Positions 12,843 to 24,800 of a DNA stretch of 64,000 nucleotides are shown in pieces. Under the pieces are notes generated by a model, which had not been told where the DNA came from, searched no databases, and worked only from the letters and a program-made list of their open reading frames with translations. The stretch spans positions 1,527,001 to 1,591,000 of the forward strand of contig NC_092680.1 of assembly GCF_964355755.1 (NCBI RefSeq), read 5' to 3'. Both the position numbers and the translations under genes were made by a program. Source of the stretch: Antedon mediterranea (lineage: Eukaryota > Echinodermata > Crinoidea > Comatulida > Antedonidae). Positions within the stretch are counted from its first letter, which is position 1. Each line of letters opens with the position of its first letter.

Positions 12843-15800
12843 CTGGTGGGCCTTGGAGTCGAGCTCTTTTTACTGAAAAAAAAAAATAATGAAATTAATA
12901 ATTATATTCTTATAAATTGATAAAAAAAGTAATCATGTAATATTATGTGACAATAAATTGCATTTGAATAAAGCTCTACCTACACTATCAAACTTTATGT
13001 GACAAAACAATGTGATGTGCCCATATATGGATATGATGTCATATCATTACTATATTTGGGCATATCACTACCATATTTGGGCATATCACTACCATATTTG
13101 GCCACACTTTTTTTGTAAAACTAGTTTGATAGTGTAGACAGAGCTTTAGATTGTTTTATTGATTGTGATATATGATTTATATACGGTACTGCACTTTTCA
13201 ATTCACAACATCTGATTGGTAATAGCCTAGTACAATACTTTAAACTATCCCCTATAACTGAGGTATACAGTAACTATAGTGTTTTTTGTCTGAATTCAAT
13301 CGATCTACTGTAGGACTATGTTGCTCGATCTAGGACTATGTTGCTCGATCTAGGACTATGTTGCTCGATCTAGGACTATGTTGCTCGATCTAGGACTATG
13401 TTGCTCGATCTAGGACTATGTTGCTCGATCTAGGACTATGTTGCTCGATCTAGGACTATGTTGCTCAATCTAGGACTATGTTGCTCGATCTAGGACTATG
13501 TTGCTCGATCTAGGACCATGTTGCTCGATCTAGGACCATGTTGCTCGATCTAGGACCATGTTGCTCGATCTAGGACCATGTTGCTCGATCTAGGACCATG
13601 TTGCCCGATCTAGGACCATGTTGCCCGATCTAGGACTATGTTGCTCGATCTAGGACTATGTTGCCCGATCTAGGACTATGTTGCTCGATCTAGGACTATG
13701 TTGCTCGATCTAGGACTATGTTGCTCGATCTAGGACTATGTTGCTCGATCTAGGACTATGTTGCCCGATCTAGGACTATGTTGCCCGATCTAGGACTATG
13801 TTGCTCGATCTAGGACTATGTTGCTCGATCTAGGACTATGTTGCTCGATCTAGGACTATGTTGCTCGATCTAGGACTATGATGCTCGATCTAGGACTATG
13901 TTGCCCGATCTAGGACTATGTTGCCCGATCTAGGACTATGTTGCTCGATCTAGGACTATGTTGCTCGATCTAGGACTATGTTGCTCGATCTAGGACTATG
14001 TTGCTCGATCTAGGACTATGTTGCTCGATCTAGGACTATGTGGTAATGTGTAATTTTGTTAGCCTCTACTTTGTTACGGCTAACTCTACGGCAGTGAAAG
14101 GCCGACAGAATGGGATAAAGGAACGAAAAAAATTAAATTAAAGTAGTAAAAGGTGCAGAGGACAGGTGATACATTTATCACTAGTGCTGCACTCATTATC
14201 TGCCACTAAAGACAAGCTTAAAAGTTAATCAAAAGGATATCAAAGGTTTGCCTTCAATAATGTATTCTTAATGCATATATTAGCAATGGTGGATAAACTT
14301 TAAAATCTGAATATAGATTAGAGAGAAAGTAGGTAAGAATGGTCACATGACACGCAATTAACATAACATTGAATAACACATGAAATCAGCATAGGCAAAC
14401 GCAATGAATTCTTAATTACAATCAAACTAAAAAATTCATGAAGATTTTAAATGTGCTGTAGTTTGACGTCTGTCTGAAAGTATGGCAGCAATTTCTTTAT
14501 GAATAAATGTTGCGTTAAGCGTTTACTAACTGTAATAGAGCTATCAAAGAATATTCTTAGGTAGGGTGTAATTTCAAATAGCGCCACTAAGAGTGTATTA
14601 ATATAATATGTATGAGAAAGTTAATGAAAGGCTAGATCTTTAACTCTGAGTGAATAATAACATTGTTTTGTAAAAAAATGTTTAAATGCATGACATCAAT
14701 ATTCAAAGTTATTCTATTAAATTCAGTGTATAATTATACTTAATAGTTTCCAAAGGCAAAATATATTACAAATAATTCATGAGCAGATTCTTAGTTTTGA
14801 CCAAATCCAGTGGAAATGTAATTTCTTATTGTGTTGGATGGAAGAATGGAAGAAAATGTATGAGAATTATGATGGTGGGTCCAGAGTGGAAGCTATTTAC
14901 AGATGAAGAGAAGCGCTGAAGATGGCAGAAAGATGCCATGAAAGACAAGCAGACTACCTGATTGTAGGTTTATAGTTTGGTTGCGGCAATTGTTAAACTA
15001 TTCAAGGCACATTTTAATTATTCCATATGCAAACATTAAGAATTGGCTAGACTGAACCAGTTAGTCGGGCAACATTGAAGACTGGACCTGGACACATCAC
15101 CATCCTATGCAATGCATTGTTACCTAGCAATAAACATCGAAATTAAAAAACAGACTGGATTGATACTGTAGGCCAGGATTATACAGCAAGAACAACAATA
15201 TTTGAATGTTTATGATGTAAGAGACTACGAGCTGGGATTACTTTGAAGATACACTACAATATGACAAGGACTTGTAACACAGGTGTTGTACAAAATATGG
15301 TTAATTAAGCCAGAAAACCACCATATTTTTGTTCACAGTCAACTATTAATCTGCACACTCATGTTTTTTTTATTAGCAATTAAACTAAAATGATACCAAG
15401 TATAAACAATTACTTTACCTCATACTAAAAACAGCTTGTATGTGGAAACAATAGCAACAAATATCCCCGAAGGACGTACAAGTCTCCTGAGAGAGAAGTT
15501 GTTATAATGGATATTTCAAAGTGCTCTAGCGTTTTATGTTCATCATGGTATACTGTATAATACTCTATATATATTGGAGCAATCCTTTTTTTTTATCTAG
15601 ATACAGACGGCCATGATGAGGATGGAAAGATATTGCCTTTCACTTCCTGGTTTTATTTATTTATTTATTCAACTTCTCACTAAAGATCTTTGATTGGACC
15701 AAAAGGTGGTAAAGACCTCTAAAATGGTCCAGTCCCAATCGCATAATGAGCCCAGTTATGAACAGTGGCTGTGTGTGTGTACTACTTAGTTCTTTAAAGT

Positions 15801-18800
15801 GCACATGAGCTAGATTTGTACACTGGACCTACGGTTTATAGTCCTTATACGAGAAGACTTGTTCTACCACCAGAACCATGGAGCGATCATGAGCATCGAA
15901 CCCTTGCTAATGTTATGGCTAAATAATTACGGCTCTCAATTTTACCTCAAAGATTTTGTTTGATCAAAAAAATATTAGCTTACGTGCAAATACAACTCAT
16001 GTCTAATGCTACACCATCATATTCTCATCATGCTACATGCTACATGCTACATGTCTAATGCTACACCATCATATCCTCATCATGCTACATGCTACATGTC
16101 TATAAATGCTACACCATCATATCCTCATCATGCTACATGCTACATGTCTAATGCTATATCATCATATCCTCATCATGCTACATGCTACATGCTACATGCT
16201 ACATGTCTAATGCTACACCATCATATCCTCATCATGCTACATGCTACACGCTACATGTCTAATGCTATATCATCATATCCTCATCATGCTACATGCTACA
16301 TGCTACATGTCTAATGCTACACCATCATATCCTCATCATGCTACATGCTACATGTCTAATGCTACACCATCATATCCTCATCATGCTACATGTCTAATGC
16401 TACACCATCATATCCTCATTTTTAGAATACATGACTAGAATAATTAGAATTTTACAGATTTAGTTTTTGTCAGAATTGTAGCTGATCAATAAATTGTAAT
16501 TACAGAATACACACAATAACATTATTTTTACAAACCTTTTAAATATGAACCATTGTTAAACAGAACGGCCTAGTTTATAAAAATATATCAAGAAATTAAA
16601 ATAAATCTATACTGAGCTGAATATACCTGTTTGATTATTTAAAGCGATATACAATAAATAGCAACTACTGTGGAGTATCTTTGCGTCAGGGTGTTGAGTA
16701 ATTGGTCAGATGTTTTGCCCTACTCTGACGTAATTTGTACTAAGTATATTGAGGCTACTTGCTAAAAAATAGTGATCCGGAGGTCGTGGGTTCGAGTCCC
16801 ACTTAAGAATTAAGTATTCTCAATGTACTTGGTATATAGTACAATATATCAGAGTAGGGCATACATCTGACCAAAAATGTTTATACAATATCATACACGG
16901 ACACAACCTTTTTTTGACAATTTTCAATACTTTGGTAAAACCAATAAAAAAGATTTAACTGGCGGACAAAATTGTTTAATTGTCTACACATGATATTCTG
17001 CGAACAAGTTTAATACAAAACACTTCCCTCCGGCATTTGACGTGGGAACATAAAAATCCTAAATTATATTATAAATATTGCGCTGTACATATTGAAAAAT
17101 TAATTGGAAAGTTTGCTTTAAAATAAAGTTGCCAAAAAAAACCTTTCGAAGACAAAAAGGAATTTTTTTTTTAACCTTTTAATTAAATTTCAAACAATGT
17201 TTTGTAATTTCAAAGAAGAAAATTGATTTAAAAATACTTTTGTCGAAATACAAATATTGATAGGCCCTTGCACTGTGCATGCCCTGTGTCGATAGAGGGC
17301 CTAATCTGAAACCAATACAATAAACATAAAATATTCAGTCATTAGATGTGGTATAAAATATCATTAATGATCCATCATCATCATATTAAAGTTTATCACG
17401 ATAAAAAGAAATCGTTCAAGTAGAAAGCATATCATGATTTATGCTAATGAGGTGTTTTGTGTGCATGATGCTGGGCCAATAGGTAGTGTGTGCAATGACT
17501 TGAAATTACTTAATCAAATGCTGATTTGTGTTTGGTTCTATTTTATGAATTAATTTAGCTGTTAAACTAGAGTAAGTCATGTTTCTCCAACTTATGATCC
17601 ACGATATCACATTGAGGTAATTAAGCTGATCACGTTATGTTATCATTTTAGGTTCACTTGAAATGACTAGTTTGGTCATGATCAGTCAAAAGCATGATAA
17701 ATGGTAAATAGCTAGGTTCACATGTGATGACTAGTTTGGTCATGATAAGTAATCATGATAAACACTAAACAGCTAGGTTCACATGATGACTAGTTTGATC
17801 ATGATCAGTAATCATGATAAACAATAATAGCTAGGCCTAGGTTCACATGAAATGACTTGATCATGATCAGTTTGTATGTAAACCTGCAGGAAGTAAAATC
17901 ATGTGATCTTTTTATCTCATTAATTATTGCTAACATGATCTTGGAGATCATGAATAACTTAGTTTAACATGATGAATTTATAAATAGAATCAACCAATCA
18001 GCATTCATTATTTAGTATTTCCAAGTCACTGCATGCAACCTCATTAGTTTAAATCATCATGATTTATCTTTATCGTGTTAAACATATCAGGGATAGGTAA
18101 TCATTTCTCCAGGGTGTATATAAATAAAAACATTCAATTACGCCTTGATTATTGACAACGATTACTCAAATATTTCTGTCCCACCGACAACTTAACAAAA
18201 TATCTATACTATATACACAATTAACAAGTTCATTTTTATCAAATCTTAGCCTACATGTTCCAGACATCGACTCAAATATTTCTGTCCTGATAATTTTCAA
18301 CAAAATATCTGTACGACACATGATCAAGAAAACAAAAATAAGTGCATTATTATCCAATCTTAGTCTACATGTTCCAGACATCGATTCAAATATTTGCGTT
18401 CTGATAATGTTAATCCTTATGTTAATGCTACACATGATCAACAACAAAATAAATGCATTTTTATCCAATCTTAGCCTACATGTTCCAGACATCGACTCAA
18501 ATATTTCTGTCTGATTGGTAATTCTAAACATGTGACAATTTAACAATATGTGCACCACACGCTATCTCTCAGAGTAAACATCAGACTAATTAAATCTTAG
18601 AACTAAGTCCCGAACTAAGTGCATTATTGGTAGTTGCTAGGGAATAAGCACAGGATACAGAGATAAGCATGAAGAAATCAAACATTAGAAAATATTAAAA
18701 TAACAGGAATCATAATAAATAAAGGGATTTTGTATGAACTGTTAGTAGGGTTTGATAGAAAATGTGTAATTTGACACATTTTGTAATATGGTTTACGAGT

Positions 18801-21800
18801 AATTTTTATACTTACAGGTAGTAATTTTAGTACACTGGTCAAGGCGCTATAAAAATGCTGTATATTGTTTGCTGGTCTATCTAAATATTAAAGATTGCTA
18901 CTTTTTCTGGCTGTTTTACTTTTATCGTTTGGTTTAGATTTTTGCTTATTTTATTTTGTATCTCCATTGAGATCAAGCCACATGTTTAGAATTACCAATC
19001 AGAGTGAGTGAGTGGCCGAGCGGTTAAGACAATGGAACCGTAATCACGTAGCCATAACATCGGCAGGGGTTCGAGGCTCACTCACTCCATGGTTCTGGTG
19101 GTAGAACGAGTCTTCTCGGATAAGGACTATAAACCGTAGGTCCAGTGTACACAACTTGCTCGTGTGCACTTTAAAGAACCTAGTACATCTTTCGAGACGA
19201 GTAGGGGGTTACCCCGGTGTAGTAGTACATCACAGCCACTGATCACCAACTGGGCCCTCTGGGAGATCAGTCTTTGACTGAAGAGGTCACCCAGTATAAA
19301 GATAAAACAAACAAACAAACACTGATACCCACAGCATTGTAATTTTTCCAGTGCTTATTTTATTTGTATCTCCATTGAGATCCATCCACTGATACCCACA
19401 GCATTGTCATTATTTTTAGTAATTTGCCTTTGGATTTAAATATTAAAGATTGCTATACATGAAGGCCCCATGAAGGTCTGTCAATATTCAGACAACAGAC
19501 TGGAGCAAATACATTATAAATATCTGGACTCTCATTGAGCTTGTAAATGTACATCTTTCTTGTCATTTTTTTTTCCACCTAGATTTTGGTTTTGAATAAT
19601 AATAGAAAATGGTAAAATGTTCGCGCACAGACAAAGCTTGTGTTATAAAGCTGTTTTTATTGATCTGAACAAGTAAAGTCTGCAAAGTTCAGGCAGATCT
19701 AAAAGACTGAAAGTGTTATTAAGACAGAACAATTTGAACGTTTGCTACACATGCTGTTTGCCTAGAAAAGGTTTAACTGATATCATCAGCACACTACGGT
19801 CAATTTTAAAGGGTTATAGGACTACACGTGTCACAAACAAATGACCAGAAATAAAGTATGTTGAATGATTTGATTCTTTTTCATGGTTTTAAATTTATAT
19901 AGCGCAAAATACAAATAGTCTCTATGCGCTGTTTAGCACAAGTGTAAAATGAAAAAGTTGATGTAAAATAAACCAGGAAAAACCTAATACACCGAATAAA
20001 TTGACCAAGGCAACAGAAAAAACGGTCAGAAAACAGAATCACCACACTGTTTCACTTACTTGGCAAGACAAGCTAGCTTGTTAAATCCAGGTTTTTGATT
20101 TGGATCTATTAGTACTTAAAATAGCTGTGTAAGTGTTATGTTATGTAGGCCTATGCTAAAAAAAAAACAATAATTATATTAGTGGTAAACATGTACATAC
20201 AGTTGTTAAATCCAGGTGTTTTATTTGGACGAGCTACAGTATAGTACTTAAAATAGTATGGGCCTATGATAATAGACAATATTATATTGGTGGTCAACAG
20301 AACATCCACTTGCTGTGTTCCTAAAACAACATCATGTAAATAATCTGCACTTAAGACCTTGAAATTAACTAATTAGCAATCAAATAGAACATGCAATGGT
20401 AATCAATAACATTAAGTAAATTACAAGCAATGTGGCTTTTTGTATTGTAATCTCTACTACAACTCATTTCTAGTCTAATACGTATATTTTGTCATCATAA
20501 TGTAGAATAATAATGGTTATATGAATAAATGAATTAATATTACTAGTTACAGTATGAATAGAAAATGGTTCAGGTTGATTAATGAATATTAAATTAATAT
20601 GTAATGAAATCAATAAATGAAATGAAAAATGAAGTATTAGAGTTTTTATTGCCTATTATTGAATTATTTATTTTATTATTCATATTCATTTCAGAAAAAT
20701 GTCAAAAATTAAACATTACGCAAATACAAAATTTAATGAATCATGAATTCATTAAACGTTACAAAAAAATAAATACAAAAACAAGTTTATCCCTGTTTTA
20801 GGATGTTTTGAAATATTTAATAATATTCTAAAATAAATGTACATGATACAGAGAATATTTTAAATAAAAAAGTGAAATGTACAATGTAGAACAGTTAACT
20901 TTACAGTTTAAATTATGTACACAAACACTACATTGATCATATTTTACTTCATCTGCTAATAAACGGAATGTTGTTAATATTAATATTCCAACATATATCA
21001 ATACTTGTACACTATAAATCATTTCTTTTTGAATAATATTCAAGATTATTTGATTTTTTAAAAATATTTCATTCAATTAAGTTTAACAATTTGGTGAATG
21101 GTGATTGTAAAACTGACAAAAACTGTTTCTAATTTTAATTTGCACCAGTTTACAGGATTGTAATATAAATTGTTCTGCTTCGAGTACAATGTAAAAATGG
21201 TCTCTGAAAAAAGTGCTATATAAACCAATATATAACACATAAATATATTCCTGTCATTTGATTGGATGATTGCGGGTCACATGACATGCAATACTATGTA
21301 CTATTAACAGATTGTTTAATAGTACACTCATAAATATCCATTATTATTTGTATTATTTAATAATGTTATGAAGATATATCAAATTGACATATTAAAAACA
21401 GACACTGTAAACAGTTTTTCCTTAAAAATTTTTTTTTAAAAGTGCAGTTTTTATATAGATTTTTGTTTACAAAATGTGATCATCACTGTAAATGGGGTTT
21501 TTAGGCCAAAAGATATCTAATGTGAAAGTTGACTTCACATCCCATCTGAAGGACGAGACAATGAGAATGAAGCATCTTGCCTAAAGGATACAAGCAATAT
21601 AGACACAGACAACGTTGATGGACGACCTAGTGATGATATGTAATACAGTGCTCTTCTTATTCATTCATTCATCTTTTATTTCGGAAAAAAAATTATTCTC
21701 CAAATACAAATCAGTGTCTACATTATTATAAATACAAAGGAAAAACGTGGTTAATACAATAGCTTCATCCATCTACCATGTAGGAAGAGCACAATCATAA

Positions 21801-24800
21801 ATACATTTCGTGACCGTATTGTCTGTCCTCCCCAACATGCCATACACCACCTTTTATAAATTACCCCAACTAACAACACATCTTTGAATTATCAGCTATG
21901 TGTTATATTTCTACATTGTTTACTTCCACATTGTAATATTAAATGATGCCAGCCAGCAGCGAGTAATGGCCCACGGAGAGTTTTATGACTCGCATTCATG
22001 ACTAGCGCAACAAACGTGTCAAACATAAAAATGAAGAAATTCACAGTCAACTGTATTATGTGCCCAAGAACCTTTGATTGCATCGATGATTGCGGTCGAT
22101 TCGACAACAATACGCAAAGTAATCTATTTCAAGATGATGATTATGAATATTCAAACATGAATTTCATACAATAAATAGATAGCAAATATAGTATACACAT
22201 ATTTAATGTTTATGAGTGATTGGTGAGAATATAGAATATATGTAAATTTTCGTTTTATTGAATAAAAACCCTTGAATTATATATCATGAGTTGAAAAATT
22301 GAATGCTCTATTTAACGAGACTCCACTAGTCAAAAATCAGAGAAGGGAAAATTCTGGATTTTCTAGAATGTCTCTAGATAAACTGTGTATTTGAATGGCA
22401 TGCATAAACTATGCAGTATAGTACTTGTGTTTTCTGAACCAAGGGAGATTTTACTTTTTTTAGTAAAGTTTAATCTTAAAAAATAAGTATCTTTAAAATC
22501 TTTCTTTTATTTAAATTGCAACAAACAAATTAGCTTTTTCTCGTGTAAGGGTTGTTAAGCACATTAAGCCCACCCGTTTGTTCACCAAAGACCACAACTG
22601 TACTATGACATCATAATATAATATTAAACATCACAAACTGTTACAAACTTCTATGTTAAATCATTGGTGAATGTTGAATATTCGATAATTCTCAAGACAC
22701 TTTAGGAAATTACATTAAAGATTGAATAATCTTTAAATTAATTAAGACATTTTTTTATAATCACTTACCATAGAAATCATTGATGTAGAGAACCCATCCA
22801 TCCTATGATTGTATAATAGGATATATATTGAGATAATTGCCATGAGCAGAAGGGTATGATGACATCAGAGGAAAGGGTAATTGGGAATATGACATACATT
22901 GAGTACTATTAGTTGGAAGTATAGCTAAAATCACTGACATAAAATGTTTGTAATGATATTACACAAACAAGGCAGTTTTGTAACACTTAGCTCTGTCTAC
23001 ACCATCAAACTAGTTGATGTGTGTGATGTGCCCAAATATGGTAGTGATATTCCCAAATATGGTATTGATGACATCATCATTTCCATATATGGGCACATCA
23101 CTTTTCGTTTTCTGTATAAACTGGAGTAATAATAATAATACAGTACAGTCTGCCATTAACTACAGTACACACAGATACCAAATGTTTTCTTGAAGGCATG
23201 GCATTAACAGCATGTTAATATTCAAATATTGAAATTAGTCTCATCTAAATTCTGTTTTTAAGTGTTTAGTGCAATGACCTTGGACTGTAATAAACTATGA
23301 TTGAAGTTCAATTCATTATATTACCTGGAATATCTAAGGAAAACTAGGTGGAATGGAATACATTAGAAGGTAGTGTATCCTGTAGACATCAAATTCTTAC
23401 TTCTGGGGAGTTTGCAGTATTATGGGCCTGGGGCGCATTCAATTATTATCAGAAAAGCCAAAATACATAAAACCAATACTTTAACAAAAATATATATTAT
23501 TTATTTCCATATTTTATGAGGGTGGCCTATCTAGTCCCAGAGAAGGAACTGATCATCAAGTTCCCTTGATAAAACCATAGAGAAATTAGTGAATGTCTTT
23601 ATGATAAAATATAACAACAATTAAATAAAAACATATAAAATATTAATAGAATCATTAAAAAATGGAAGATGGATAAAAAGAGAAAAAATTCTAGAAAAAG
23701 TATACTTCATTTTGAAGACCACTATCGCAACCTCTCTGGACACTGTGGGTTGGTTCTAATCAAGGCCGTAGCGAGAGATTAAAACCAGATGAGGCAAAGA
23801 TGCTTTAACTATAATTATTAATATAAATATTACAATCTGTGCAGGGAAATTGGGGTGGCCCTGCAAATGAGTGTTCTGTAACTAGTAGTATCAGTATGTT
23901 TGAATCGTATCAGTATACTGTTTTGTAGTTATTAATTAATGGTGATCATAATTTTCATTGATGGTGACTGTTGTTTCAGCAAACATCTGTGTTTATTTCT
24001 TTTTCCTTTCAAGGTCAAATTATCTTCTCCAATTTCAATTTCATTGTGTTTCGGTCATTAAACTTTCATAACTTTTTTTTACACATTCAAAATCTATCAA
24101 TTTATTATGATGGTATCCTTTGAGTGTTTTTTAACTATGATGATGTCACTTAATTAAGGATTTTAATGTAGAATGGTAAAAATAGTTTGAAAAAAAGAGT
24201 GCCCAAATATGGTAGTGATATGCTTAAATATGGTAGTGATATGACATCATCCATATATGGGGACATCACATTATTTTGTCACATAAAGTTTGATAGTGTT
24301 GGTAGAGCTTTATAGAAGACTAATATAACATTGCTAACAGTAGAAAGAGTTGTTGAGAACAAGTTGTAGTGCATTTTGTTTGAGAGTTGATGAGATGCTA
24401 TAAAAAAAGAACCTTGTACTGAGCGATATTAGTTTTTAATGACAATAAAAAAAGTTTAATGACTATCAACATTAATTGTCAGGAGGCAGTTGTTAGCGAC
24501 TTTTGGTAATGAATGAAAAGAAAGTTCCTTGATCAACACACTGTGACAAACAATATTAGATTTTTATGGCAATAAAGAGTTTAATAAAGCACCTGTCATA
24601 TACACTATAGTATCTTTCAAGCTTAGTTGAAGACATAAATTCTATTAAAGAAACAATGGGGAAAAAACCTATACAACTACAATATGAAGTTTTAAAAAAG
24701 ATATGGTCAGATTCGGTATCATCACTGGTATTGTAATCACTCCGAGGAAATGACGATACTGTTAAATAAAAAAATAAAATGGTACCTGCATTGTATTTAA

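Noticed and set aside
18152-18558. 120- and 130-codon frames on opposite strands
   Set aside because: They mirror the tandem repeat. Overlapping open frames on both strands with no homology argue against coding.
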